64,000 nt of DNA from Diphasiastrum complanatum (GCA_029204225.1 CM055094.1:11871538-11935537); one strand, 5' to 3'. Shown: positions 1 through 55,771, counted from the stretch's first letter. The notes: generated by a model from the letters alone, not told the origin. A program made the numbers and translations.

Positions 1-432
1 AAGTTCGTTCGACCTTATGCGGGACCATATTATATCACCAAGAAGGTCAACCTAGTGGCTTACCGATTGGCACTGCCATCCACCTTGGATATACACAATG
101 TGTTTCATATCTCATTACTCAAACGGTACAAACCAGATGAGCGATTTGATCGACAACATGAACTCCGTCACCCACCAACGACACTTGATGATATGAAGAG
201 GCAGCTTGTACCAGAACAAATATTGACACATAGAAAGCGAACTGGCGTTCAACGTGAATATCTAGTGAAGTGGCTACGGGCTCCACTCATTGAGGCTTCT
301 TGGGAGTACGAAGACAAACTTAAGGAGGGAGCCCCTGAAGTACTAGCAGATTATCTGCAGAAGAACCAACGCAATAGCCGTTTTCCCAGATCGGCACACA
401 AAGCACTACTTGGCGGCATGCCTCCTACATAA
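1..432 (+). CDS. Ty3/gypsy chromovirus polyprotein, C-terminal end (integrase tail plus chromodomain), partial
   Basis: The frame is open from base 1 to the TAA at 430-432, so the protein enters the window from the left. The first residues (KFVRPYAGPYYI) form the integrase GPY/F module. The motif VFHISLLKRYKP, conserved in Ty3 integrase tails, follows at about residues 34-45. The segment REYLVKWLRAPLIEASWE (about residues 88-105) is a chromodomain, which in chromoviruses directs integration to marked chromatin. A polypurine tract and LTR lie 150-160 bases downstream in the same orientation, so this is the 3' end of one element. Only about 144 residues are in the window; whether the rest is intact cannot be seen. 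Confidence 0.9.
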   Translation, partial: KFVRPYAGPYYITKKVNLVAYRLALPSTLDIHNVFHISLLKRYKPDERFDRQHELRHPPTTLDDMKRQLVPEQILTHRKRTGVQREYLVKWLRAPLIEASWEYEDKLKEGAPEVLADYLQKNQRNSRFPRSAHKALLGGMPPT

Positions 433-590
433 ACATTCATGGCCATTTTGAAGTTCAAGGAACTTCCAGGTATCTTTCTTAAGTTTGTCAATAAATCACT
501 TGTAGCTTTACACAAGTTTAACGTAAGTGAACTTTATCTACACTTTTCCTGTGCTACTGCCAACATCAGCTTTTTCAAACGAGGGGAGGA
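433..590 (+). other. 3' untranslated region and polypurine tract of the Ty3 element
   Basis: This short stretch separates the polyprotein stop codon from the LTR. It ends in GAGGGGAGGA (581-590), directly before the TG of the LTR, which is the position and composition of a plus-strand priming polypurine tract. The 66-aa reading frame that starts at 439 runs into the LTR and is not considered a gene. Confidence 0.7.
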
Positions 591-1183
591 TGTTGTGAAG
601 CTGAATCAGGTGCACCCAGCGTGTCCTGTAAGACTCTAAGGGGTGACGCTCCTAAGGTCCCAGAGCAAGTTAGAACGTCAAGGACTGAGCCTCCGACTTG
701 TGGTGAGCCAGTCAAGTAGTCACAAGTTATGAGCTAGCTCTGGAGCTCGAGTCATGGCCTAGTCAGGAAGCAAGTTTATTCTACCGTCGGGACGGCTCCC
801 GGGACCCATGTCCGGGAGCCAGACTGATTCTGCCAGGCTTGCCAGGCTTAATCAGCAAAATAAAAACAAAGTCCTAAAAAGCGTGCTTTACCAGAAAGCA
901 CTATGTTTCAGAACAGAGGGGGTGCGCCGAATCACCTATAGGGGGAGTCCGGCAGACAGAAACTTGGGCAGCTCAACCAACGCCAGGAATCCAGTCGCCA
1001 GGTCTCAACTCCCTCTACCAGCACGAGCCAGGCACAATGCCTAGCACGTGTTGGTGGCCCCAAGACCGGTCAGTCTGTGTATGAATGTAACCTCTTTCAA
1101 ATCTAATAAAGTTAATCCTTGGGGATGATTACCATTTCGGTTTCGCCTCCGGGACTGGTCCAAGTGAAAGGACCCTTACTACA
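591..1183 (+). repeat. 3' LTR of the Ty3 element (LTR family A, copy 1)
   Basis: It starts TGTTGTGAAG immediately after the polypurine tract and ends CTTACTACA, giving TG...CA ends. AATAAA occurs near 1104, as expected for an R-region poly(A) signal. Shorter copies of the same sequence lie on the minus strand at 46741-47197 and 59751-60200, which confirms a repeat family. The 5' LTR is outside the window, so the target duplication cannot be tested. The 78-aa frame at 808-1044 lies inside this LTR and is not a gene. Confidence 0.75.
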
Positions 1184-2229
1184 ACCTTTTTGCGTCGCCG
1201 GCGCCTAAGGGTCCCTGTCATTGACATGGGGCTTGTCGCTATGCCAATTGGTCAGTTTGGCGACCACTATGCCTTGGGTTTCATGTGTGGCTTGTCTTTG
1301 CCTTTGGTTACCCTTTGGGGACGGATTCTGAGTTGGCTTTCGGGTTGGTTGGGATTCCAGTTTTCTTAAGTCTGAATGGTTAAGCTTGTTACGTTTCTGA
1401 GTTGGCTTTTACGTAAGTGCATGATGGATGAATGTTAGACTTAAGCGTGTGTTGGGGAAACCGCTCAAGTCCCAGTGCCCTTTGAGGCGCCAGCGCAACA
1501 GCGGCAACGGGCACTAGCGTACGAGTTGCAGGGGTAGTACAGTCTCGTGCGCACAGCCTGTGCTCTACTCATCTAGGGGCATGCGCCACCCCTTGTCAAC
1601 TCAAAGTAAACATCAAAGGGGGTCAATGATTTGCCCTAGGAATGAATGGGATCACTACATATGGATTAATGGGATCACACAATCTATTTAAAGCACTTGA
1701 AAGCAAGTATGAAACCACCCTTGTTGCTTAGCACACTGTATACTCTTAATATTTTCTAGGTTGGCGGCTGGCCTCTTTTTTGCTTCTCTATTACTTCCCA
1801 AATTTTTTGGAGGGCCGTGTTTTGGAAGCCAAGTGACTTGGACACGTGTTTTCTACTGATTGCATCTATGATGTAACCTATGATTCATTGTTTTTTTAAT
1901 AATATATATTGGCGGGTTTTTAAAGGCCAAGTACAGATGTCTTCACGCAATTGGTCAATTCTAAATTTATTTTTCGTACACGCATATTTAACAAGAATCA
2001 AAATATACGAGCATCCCCAAAAAGAGCCGGCTGCTGGAGCTTGGAGCGAGTCCTTGTATATTACTGACACTCTCCAATTCTAAGCCCCAAACCGTTGAAT
2101 TCCATCATAAACATTCAGATGCCGCCACGTGGTGAACTTTTAATCATCAGATCTTCTGCCTGTAGCGGCGAGGACGCGTGGCTATAATCCAAGTGGGGGT
2201 GTCGAACAGCTAAGCAGGCACCGTGGGGA
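1184..2229. other. Intergenic stretch, no gene recognised; possible promoter-side DNA of the PAP gene
   Basis: The left third (1184-1620) is GC-richer and unlike the rest; it may be more retroelement leader or LTR, but no terminus could be placed. From about 1620 the DNA is AT-rich. A G-box core CACGTG lies at 2126-2131 within GCCACGTGG. No convincing reading frame is seen on either strand. Confidence 0.4.
2126..2131. promoter_or_regulatory. G-box core (CACGTG) upstream of the PAP gene
   Basis: The hexamer CACGTG sits about 370 bases upstream of the proposed PAP start codon. In plants this is a binding site for bZIP and bHLH factors. A hexamer of this kind occurs often by chance, so function is only an inference. 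No phosphate-starvation P1BS site (GNATATNC) was seen nearby. Confidence 0.25.
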
Positions 2230-2259
2230 GCAATCGGCAGGAGTTCGAATCTCGATTGC
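2230..2259. other. tRNA-like 3' arm / B-box hairpin, possible SINE remnant
   Basis: GCAATCG at 2230-2236 is exactly complementary to CGATTGC at 2253-2259, and the loop holds GGAGTTCGAATCTC, close to a tRNA T-arm or pol III B-box. The sequence is followed by CTCCA. No matching acceptor or anticodon arm was found upstream, so a full tRNA is not supported. A tRNA-derived SINE or a decayed tRNA gene are the alternatives. Confidence 0.3.
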
Positions 2260-2303
2260 CTCCAGCGCTTTTACGTTTTCAAGTTTTTGTGTCCTTCAAA
2301 AGC

Positions 2304-2328
2304 ACGTCTCGTCTCGTCTCGTCTCGTC
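2304..2328. repeat. Short (GTCTC)n tandem repeat
   Basis: Four to five copies of a pentanucleotide GTCTC lie about 175-195 bases upstream of the proposed PAP ATG. Pyrimidine-rich repeats of this type are common in plant promoters and 5' leaders; no function can be assigned. Confidence 0.7.
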
Positions 2329-2498
2329 GCCTTCAGTTTACAGTAGCGCGCCATTATTGACGAAGAGGCTTCGTGCTATAGAGGAGCGGAGCAACGAGCG
2401 ACGAGCGGTATTAGCGAAGGCGTGAACGATCCGAAGCAGCCAGGCATCGTCGATATAATATTTGCGAAGCTGATTGGTGTTGGATCCGGGAGTACGAG

Positions 2499-44041
<41,543 letters not shown>

Positions 44042-45284
44042 CAATTTTTAAGTATAGCTGCTCCAAATTGCAATCATGGACGTCAAATTGACCAAACATT
44101 TATCATCCATTATTAATTTATCTCTCTTTGCAGATTGCCTGAATCCAGGTGTAATTTTAAGCTCAACAGAAACAGTTTCTGTGTGTGGAAACAAACAGCT
44201 GAATCTCATATATATTCTTGTGATGAACAAAGCATTTAGGAGCCCCTCGCTATCCTGTAAACCGTATATAAGATTGCAAAGTAGGTGCAATTCTGTGATC
44301 TCAAAGCAGCAACATCAAAAGTACATAGAGCTTTGTTTGCCTTGACACATGAGTGCAATGGCAGGGCCATGTTATCTAGCAGGTTAAATACATACATTGA
44401 TGGCTTGACCTTTTCTTCGAAAGTGTAAAATTCATCATAATGCACAATATATTAAGCTGTTACTGTGTCTGAGATTGTATACTCTGTGACCCTGCATATG
44501 GATCAATCTTGTAAAGTTTCATCTCAGTACGTTTCATATACATATTTGTCCTTCAAGTGTGACTCTACAATTCAACTTGTACATTAGTGGATGTGTAAGT
44601 CTGGTTTCAACAATCTTGTCCATGAACGTGCATCTTGTTTGCCCTTGGAAGCTTTATGCTAATCACAGGCAAAAGGACCCGACCTTTTGAAGATTTACCT
44701 TTGTAGGTTATGTTTAAGGCTTGAACGGCATCTCTTTGGGTAGCATTGGCAAGGTCCTTGTGGGCCAAGGCCAAGGTTCAAGGGCAAGAACATGTTCTCA
44801 AGACATCTTTTGAAGTTTGTCAGATTGGTCTAAGAGGCAAAATCATTCTAACTCATAGATTCTTGATAGCCCGATTAAGAAGACCTTTTTCTTGATTGCA
44901 TGTCCCACATCATCAAACAAAGCTTAATATGATGTTTTCTCAAATACAAGAATGCTTTTTGATCGTGCTCTAAACTAACGGAAAGTTTACATCCTCATTT
45001 GTGTGGCTGATTCAGAGGTCAAGAGAACATCGTGCATAATTTGTCCTATATCTGCGTCTTTGTGGCTAATCTTAGGACAAATTCAGAGGTCAAGAGAACA
45101 TACCTATTATGCATACATGTGGGGTTTATGGATCGTTAGTTATGAAAACTAAGAATGGAAAATGCTTATACTAATGATAAGAATTGTTGGTGATAGCATG
45201 ATTCAAAACCAAATAGGCGTCAAACATCCGTAGACAAGCACATTCATTCACAATAGGAGGTCCTTTTAAGATGATGGAATTAGG

Positions 45285-45286
<2 letters not shown>
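44042..45286. other. PAP 3' flank, probable 3' UTR then unrecognised DNA
   Basis: No AATAAA was found close to the stop codon, so the poly(A) site is not placed. Open frames on both strands are short and carry no motifs. Confidence 0.4.

Positions 45287-45338
<52 letters not shown>
45287..45338. repeat. (CT)n microsatellite
   Basis: About 26 CT units. Unlike the others it has no LINE terminus on either side that I can recognise. Confidence 0.95.
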
Positions 45339-45340
<2 letters not shown>

Positions 45341-45899
45341 GGGTAGTATCTAATGTTGCGGCATAAAAAAAAAAGTTTTTTTTTATCTCCAAAGGGCATA
45401 CCTCTAATAGTCTAAGCTTTGGTGGGAATTTTTTTAATTAGTCTCTTCTCTAAATGGTCAAGATTCATCTTATCTCATCCAATGGTTGCTACAAGTTATT
45501 TCATACACAAGGCAAGGTATGGCTCCTATGAAAGTTCACCAAAGGCTATGAATGTTCACCAAAGGTCTACTTTCTGGCTATTTATACACTGGTACTCTCT
45601 TAATTTTTTCACCTTCTCTTTCCTCTTCCTCTTCTTCTTCACTAAGTTCTTGAAGGATTGACAACACCCAAATACTACAAACTAAGTGTGTTCTTCAAAC
45701 GATCCAGCAGGTATGAAGGTGCCTTAGATACTTGTTCCATTATTGGTATTGGTTTACGTATTTTAGCAAATATCGCAAAATGCGAAAAATGCGAACTGTG
45801 CGAAACATTGTGAAAAACATGTACACTGTCACATCTTGACTTCCCCGAAAAATGCGAAGAAGCCGAAAATAGTTTTAGAGTCAGTGAAAATAGTTTTAG

Positions 45900-46640
45900 A
45901 AGCACTTTGACTTTTGCAAAAAACCCAAAGAAAGGCTTCCAAAGTTTATCTTTCATCACTGACCCTTTAGAACACAAGCTTTGCATGTGGCGAGAATCAC
46001 AAAGTTGCGGAATGTTCAAACAAAGTAAAGTTTGTCCCATTTTGTCAAGAGTGCGATTATGGACATTGTTACAAGGATTGTCCGCAGCAAGACCAAAACC
46101 ACCGCCGGTAACTGCTCCATTGAATATGATTACAATCAAGCAGAGACCAACAACTTAGCCTATTGAACCAAGTGTAGCAGTGATGGTTGTTACCGGAGCT
46201 TAGAAGCAAAAAAAAGTTGCAGTTGATCCAGCACCTGCTGAATCGATGATTTCTACTTATATACCTACTGCATTAGGTGTATCCAAATTTTAACTCAGAA
46301 AAGAAGAAATACCAAAATATGAGGCAGTGGATTAAACAATTGCAAGAAGAAGAAGCCTTGGAAGCTGCTAAAGCTGCAGCCAAAGTCCATTCTTCACCTA
46401 TGCCGCCATCGGATTTTCGTAATCCACAAACAGATGTTAATACACAGTTACATCATCACGAAGAACCCTTCAAGATGACAGAACCTGAAGCACCGCAAAC
46501 AGAAGTGATCGTGAATATTTTATCTAGCAAGATGGATATTACATTGGGAGAATGTCTTAAGCTGGTGCCAAGAGCAAAAGAAGTATCAACAGAGAAATTG
46601 CCTCCATCAGGAGCCACTCTTTTGTGCCGGACTTGAAGAA
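45900..46640 (+). pseudogene. Retroelement gag-like remnant with two zinc knuckles
   Basis: One plus frame reads SFACGENHKVAECSN and, 11 residues on, CQECDYGHCYKDCP. These are two CCHC-type knuckles; the first has lost its first Cys (Ser in its place), and the second has one residue fewer than the canonical spacing. Then, in another frame (46277-46636), comes KKKYQNMRQWIKQLQEEEAL and VNILSSKMDITLGECLKLVP, a pattern found between gag and protease in some Ty3-type polyproteins. Frame changes show decay. The family is not identified further. Confidence 0.45.
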
Positions 46641-46740
46641 GCAAGCGAAGTACTAAATGTAGGGACAGCCTAGGAAAGTGAGCAAAGAAACATCTCCCTG
46701 CCAATCCAACACAGATAGTTTGGAAAAGAGGCAGTCGTGA

Positions 46741-47197
46741 TCACCAACACGTGCTGGGCATTGTGCCTGGCTCGTGCTGGTAGAGGGAGCTGAGACCTGG
46801 CGGCTGAATTCCTGGCGCCAGTTGAGCTACCCAAGTTTCTGTTTGCCGGACTCCCCCTATAGTTCTGGTGTGATTCGGCTTACCCCCTCTGTCCTGGAAT
46901 ATAGTGCTTTCTGGTAAAGCACACTTTTCTAGACTTAGTTTTTATTTTGCTGATTAAGCCTGGCAGAATCAGTCTGGCTCCCGGACATGGGTTCCGGGAG
47001 CCATCCCGACAGTAGAATCAACTTGGTTCCTGACTAGGCCATGACTCGAGCTCCAGAGCTAGCTCATGACTTGTGACTACTTGACACCACAAGAGGCTCA
47101 GTCCTTGACTTTCTAACTTGCTCTGGGACCATAGGGAGCGTCACCCCTTAGAGTCTTACAGGGCACACTGGGTGCACCGGAGTCAGCTTTACAACAT
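46741..47197 (-). repeat. LTR family A, copy 2 (truncated, minus strand)
   Basis: On the minus strand it starts TGTTGTAAAGCTGACTCC and follows copy 1 (591-1050) closely to CACGTGTTGGTG, where it stops. Copy 1 continues for about 130 more bases, with the AATAAA. No partner LTR lies nearby, so this is a solitary truncated LTR. Confidence 0.8.
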
Positions 47198-48656
47198 GGA
47201 GTCACATGTCTTCATAAAGAGAGTAGATCAAATGGTTGTATCATGAGACTTGGTGAGGGAGATAGTCACAAGTCAAGAAGAAGAGAAGTATGTGAGGTCT
47301 TAAAAGTAGGATGTACTTTGAATGATGTCATTGTGAATGATAGTGAGGAAGAATCATTATCATACGAGTCATTACCTAAATCATTGAGTAGAAGTTCTTG
47401 TTTGAAAAAAGAGTGTACTTCAATCATCCTTATGTTGAAGGTACTAATGATTTTTTTTTCATGGCTTCTAATGTTTTTGAGTTTTTTACTTCTTATGATG
47501 CAATCATTAAGAGGGAGTCTTGTGAAGGAAAGGAAAATGGGAGATTGGTTCTTGGGAAGATCTAAGGCATGGATCTCACATCTCTTCATCAACTCAAAGG
47601 ATTCTATGATTATGAATTGAGTACTCATGATTGAGATGGCAAAAGGTTGGTTGGAGAAGACTACATGGAGCAAATCGAGAGGAAAGTTTTTCAAGACAAG
47701 GGAGATCTTATTGTTGAGAGTTTGGAATCTATCTTTTGCCTTATGATGGTGGCATTGTTTTCACTAAACTTTGTGGAAGGTCGAGATCAAGCATGGATGA
47801 GATCTTGTTGGATTTAGATCATATGTTTGAGAGGGAGTATTTCCAGAGGTTCAGGTTTGAAGATATTCATATCTTTGATGTTCAAGAGAAAGATCAAGAG
47901 GTTGATCTCAAAAGGCTTCAACAACACAAAAGGAAAGGTGGCAATTTGGAGTTAGTCAAGAACATCAAAGGAGAGTCAAATGGAAAAGATTTTATGGATC
48001 TATTTTTGCAGGAGTCTTCAAACTCAAGGTCAAAGGAGCAGCAATGAAGTGTTGTTCAAGTTTTCTTTACTTGTTCTATCTCATGTTTGATTAATTTCAG
48101 TGGATGTGTGCAAGTTGTCAAGATATGGTCAAACTAGCTACATTGTTTTGCATCATTTTGATGTTGGAGTTGTACTAGCATTCTTTGCTGGTTTTGCTGA
48201 TGGAAATGAAGCTAATGGAGGTTCATTATGTCACTCATTCATGGACAAGTCATCAAGTGTTGATGATATCTTGTGGCAAGATGGAGATGGACGCTCATTC
48301 ATGGAGTTTTATGGTGGAGACATATCAAGAAAGGAAAAAGATGGAGGAGACAAGCAAACATGTGGTCATCACTCACATTTATTGTTTGGTTGCTATAATT
48401 TTCCAGAGAGTTCAGATTTGGAAACATGGAAGAATCATTTCATTTACATTCTATTTAATTCTTCATGTTCTAGTTACAGCTTGATGTGTAAAATTGATGT
48501 AAGAAATAGTGAAACATCCAATTTGGAGTTTCTATATCAATTATGGAAACTAATTTAGAACCTTAGAAAGGAGGTCTATACTTAGGATAAAGATCATTCT
48601 AAAGTTGGATCAAAGTTCTATGGTTAAAATTATGCCAAAACTAGGTGAAGAGGGAG
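47198..48656 (+). other. Probable retroelement 3' region with unrecognised broken reading frames
   Basis: Plus-strand frames at 47736-48047 (DEILLDLDHMFEREYFQRFR, FEDIHIFDVQEKDQEV) and 48100-48558 have coding-like composition but match no family I can name. The region ends GAAGAGGGAG directly before TGTGAGAAATGTC (48657), which looks like a polypurine tract followed by an LTR start. A decayed LTR element is therefore the likeliest reading. Confidence 0.35.
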
Positions 48657-48822
48657 TGTGAGAAATGTCAACTAGTTTAGTCATATTTAGATTAGAACCT
48701 CAGGACCGTTTGAGGCCGCATTAGGAGTAGTTGCGGTCAATTTGCGGCCATTTCAGGCCAAAATAGGGCATTAGGACCGCATAAGACGCTGGCTAGGTTA
48801 GAGAGAGAAGGGTGGGGAGGGG

Positions 48823-48824
<2 letters not shown>
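48657..48824 (+). repeat. Possible LTR start with repeated GCGGTC/GCGGCC words
   Basis: It begins TGTGAGAAATGTC after a purine run. It contains several GGACCG, GCGGTC and GCGGCC words, which recur between the microsatellites to the right. The other end of the LTR was not found. Confidence 0.3.
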
Positions 48825-52552
<3,728 letters not shown>

Positions 52553-52577
52553 TCTCTCTCTCTCTCTCTCTCTCTCT
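52553..52577. repeat. Short (CT)n at the right end of the inverted-repeat element
   Basis: About 12 CT units, mirror image of the (GA)n at 51733-51890. Confidence 0.9.
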
Positions 52578-52853
52578 GCCAAAACTTAATGGGTGGCCAA
52601 TGATTTGTGTAATTTTTGTAGCTTAGTCTTTATGACTCAGCAGGTTATGGAGTAGTGGCTCAAGCCTTTCAACTGATTACTTTAACGTCCAAAACTGGCA
52701 GAGAGCCTTTAGGCAACTTTCACTTGCTTGTATGGACGTTGTGTTGCACATTAGGATTCTTTATTTTTGTGATAGCCCATCTGGTTGAACCTAGCATAAT
52801 CTAGCAATTAATATATTCTGCTCTATTTGCATCTAGTAAATTTCATAATGCAG
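52578..52853. other. Upstream/intron sequence of the ARD pseudogene
   Basis: No feature of its own. It ends TTTCATAATGCAG, a plausible acceptor before the first recognised exon of the pseudogene. Confidence 0.4.
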
Positions 52854-53600
52854 GCAAAACTTGAAGCTTGGGAATACAATCCACATGACAAAGACCACAT
52901 ACATCCAAACAAGTATTTTCCTGATACTCGCTCAACTACTGGAAGTGGATGTCAACAATTTGTGAAATCTTTACTTCTGCATCCATATTTTTTATAACTT
53001 TCTCGCTTGCAGAATTGGGCATCTTGGAAGCTAGATGCTGATGGATGGGAAAGATCCACTTTTAGAAAAGATTAAGATGGACCGTGGCTACAAGTACTCG
53101 GTCGGTATCGTTGTAATACTGGTGAACTTTAATTTGAAGTTCATCTGATTGTGAAGGGAATTGCTTTCCAATATAACCTACTAAGATAATAGAACATAGT
53201 TCTGATAATATAGTTTTGGGGACGACATGTTTTCTTATTTATCGACAGGAGATTGCAACCATCTCGCCTGACGAAATGGCAGATTTTGAGGAAAAGGTGA
53301 AGGGATACTTCAAAGAGCACATGCACTCTCAAGAGGAAATACGCCTTATTCTCGATGGTTTAGGGTAAGAAAATTTGAGATTATCGAGGATCATTTAGTG
53401 CATTAGTTATTTGAAGATTGGAAATTAAATTGGTGGTGTTGTGAAAGACGGGCTTGTCCATGGTGGCTTCTGTATGTAAACAAGTTATTGGGACACCCGA
53501 GACTACAATGAGTCATGGATTGGTTTCCGCGTAAACAAGGGAGACCTCATCGTGCTTTCACCGGGCATGTCTTTATGTATATATTATCAACAATTACATG
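52854..53600 (+). pseudogene. Acireductone dioxygenase (ARD) pseudogene, unprocessed
   Basis: ARD acts in the methionine salvage cycle. Four exon-like pieces lie in order. (1) 52854 to about 52960: AKLEAWEYNPHDKDHIHPNK, the EAW... N-terminus. (2) 53014 to about 53104: ELG, then WKLDADGWE, then LLEKIKMDRGYKYS in three different frames. (3) about 53250-53364: EIATISPDEMADFEEKVKGY and FKEHMHSQEEIRLILDGLG, holding the H-x-H-x3-E metal ligands of the cupin. (4) about 53492-53580: RDYNESWIGFRVNKGDLIVL then SPGMSLCIY, where the normal LPAGxYHRF stands, so the last metal-binding His is lost. Gaps with splice-like borders separate the pieces, so it derives from a gene copy rather than an mRNA. Two frameshifts in piece 2 and the lost His make it non-functional. 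Confidence 0.75.
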
Positions 53601-54007
53601 TCTTTACAATGAAATTACATGAACAATCAACTTCTCAAGAGGCCAATGCATGCATAATTGTATGGGCATGCTTATGTAAATATTTTTTATTTTATTACGC
53701 TTTACAACTTTCAGACATCATGTGTGTCTCATTTGTGGACCAAATCTTGATAGTCAACACTCATGCTACCTTTATACTCTATAATTTTGGAATAATGAAA
53801 AAATGGCTGTAAGTACAAAAGCCAGAGAAAAAACAAAGAGCAATGGCTATGAAAAGACATCGTTGGATATAAAAGAGCTATGATAAATTGAGGCTCATCT
53901 ACATATTTGCACTACATACATAATCATCATTTATCTTTGCTTTTCTGCTACAGATTATTACCAGTATAGTTAATAGATTAACTTTCTTGTTTGTATAGGC
54001 AGTAAGG
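53601..54007. other. Downstream of the ARD pseudogene, no feature recognised
   Basis: The ARD similarity fades after about 53600; any further exons were not recognised. Confidence 0.4.
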
Positions 54008-54060
54008 GCCTGGAAGGCAGGGCTTAACCCTGTAGAGGTTCAAATCCTCTTCCCTTGAGT
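54008..54060 (+). other. tRNA-like sequence lacking a D-arm
   Basis: AGAGGTTCAAATCCTCT forms a perfect 5-bp T-arm with the invariant TTC loop. CAGGG-CTTAA-CCCTG upstream forms an anticodon-like arm, and AAGGG and CCCTT at the ends could pair as part of an acceptor stem. No D-arm fits and position 33 is not U. It may be a tRNA pseudogene, a SINE or organellar in origin. Confidence 0.35.
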
Positions 54061-54845
54061 GATAGAAAAACTTAAATCAGGATGGTCTGAAGAGTTCTGA
54101 AAAAAGAATGAACATGTTTGAATGAAGACGCCATTAGATAGTCTCAAGATGCAACAACACAACTTGAACTAACTAAGTCCAAAATGAAAAGAAAATGCCA
54201 GGAAATACATATAAAAGTAAAGAAAAGATCTGCCTATCTATTTAAAACTTCAAATTAGACAAGCAACTTGCTTAAAAGCACCGATATACCAATTAAGCAC
54301 ACATCCCTCGTAGGCTCATAATGCAGATCTTCCTTGAACAAAAATACTAGTGCCCTGATACATGAATGTGGTTGTTTTCCGTGGTGGTCCTCTGATGTGT
54401 CACTGCTATCCAAATTTACCATGTGGTGGATAGTGCTTGGATTTGCCCCTCGCTTCGACCTCGTAACATGTAGACATGCTTTCATCCAAGAGGAAATAAT
54501 CCACCCTTCGATGTCTCTATAACTCTTAGTGGGATAGACGATCTCATGCCATCAACAATGGCTACCATGACATATATGGCATGGAAATTATGTGCAATTC
54601 CCAATCTCAAATGTAGTTGGCTTTTGCTGACAATGAGCTTACCCTCAATAAATGACAAGTTGATGCAGGGAATAGTAGCTCCTTTGAATGTTATCTTTGC
54701 CTCCATCACATTGAACACAAATCATTCAAAACATCAATAACTTCAAGTACAAAAAAATTGGTGAATAACTGTACAATTCTTCCTGCCATCTGTTCGGGTA
54801 AGAAAATACTATGTGAAACACAATAAATGACAAGTTATTAGGTTG
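54061..54845. other. No gene recognised
   Basis: Adjacent minus frames (54482-54718 starting MFNVMEAKITFKGATIPCIN, and 54255-54485) have plausible composition and could be a decayed coding region, but I know no matching family. Confidence 0.3.
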
Positions 54846-54985
54846 GATAAAAGATCAGGAGCTACAGAACAAGTTCCAGACAGAGATCCAGGTGGTGATA
54901 AATATGACAGACCTGTAAAACGAGTTATAGAATAAGCTCCACACAGAGATCCAGGTGATGATAAGTATGACATACTTCTAAAATG
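54846..54985. repeat. Tandem repeats of about 60 bp, left block
   Basis: Units of the form GAGCTACAGAACAAGCTCCA / CACAGAGATCCAGGTGGTGA / TAA.TATGACAGACCTGTAAAA occur about twice. The block resumes on the other side of the solo LTR (55772-55990). Confidence 0.7.
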
Positions 54986-55766
54986 TGTCGCGGAAGCTTT
55001 TTTTGTTTCGTGTTCGTCTTCTCTCTTCTGATTCGCGAACAATTTTCTGTCTTTGAATTTTCTTTTCGTGCAGAAGCTCTTAGAGGATCCTAGACACTCG
55101 ACTATGCATCACAGAACATATTTTATTCTAGCAATCAAGAGACACAGCACAAGGCCAAGAGATACACAAAATAGAGCGACTATATTGTCAGTTTGGTTTT
55201 AGAGCGAGATCGTTAGTGTCTCGCTCGTTGGCAGATTGACTCTCTGCTCTTTCGTTGTGTTCTGCTCGTTGGCAGACTTTCATGCACAACTATGGTATTT
55301 TTGCTTTCTTACTCTATTCGCTATGTCTCTCTCTCTATTTCTTACAAATCTCTGTGAAATTCTCGTCACTTTTTCTCTTATCGTTATGATCCAAAGAGGA
55401 TCGTTTATACCCCAATGTGTGGAGTTTACTAGATAGCTAACCGTAGAATCACAAGACTAGTTAACGCTAATCAACTAGTTAGTTAGTCTCCGTCGTTGCT
55501 ATTCGTTTCAGTTGGGCGTGAAGCCCGTTGAGCTTGCTAGCTGGCAGCGTGAAGATTTCTCTTCGTTGTTTCGTTCTTTTCGTTTCTTTTCGTAGTCTTC
55601 GTTCTGTTTTGCGGTTTGCGGTTTGCGGTCCTGGAGGTGTGTTTACGATTCACGAATCGTTCGTGCTTCGAGTCAAAGACACGTTGACTGCCGCGAATCG
55701 TTCTCGTTCGACCTTTGTGTCTTGTTCGTGTTGCGACAAAGTTGCAGGAGTTCACCAATTCTAACA
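54986..55766 (+). mobile_element. Solo LTR (781 bp) with 5-bp target duplication
   Basis: It starts TGTCGCGGAAGC and ends CAATTCTAACA, with the direct repeat AAATG on both sides (54981-54985, 55767-55771). The flanks belong to the same tandem repeat, and joining them restores a unit like the one near 55940, so the boundaries are well supported. No internal retroelement sequence is present, so it is a solo LTR formed by recombination between two LTRs. It contains CTCGTTGGCAGA twice. The strand is assigned from TG/CA only and is therefore uncertain. Confidence 0.8.
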
Positions 55767-55771
55767 AAATG

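Noticed and set aside
808-1044. 78-aa frame as a gene
   Set aside because: It lies inside an LTR that is repeated at 46741 and 59751, where the frame is not preserved.
44076-44345. 89-aa frame after the PAP stop as an extra exon
   Set aside because: The PAP protein is complete at 44041; the TTTGCAG acceptor-like site at 44134 may at most reflect 3' UTR splicing.
54008-54060. Functional tRNA gene
   Set aside because: No D-arm, incomplete acceptor stem and no U at position 33.
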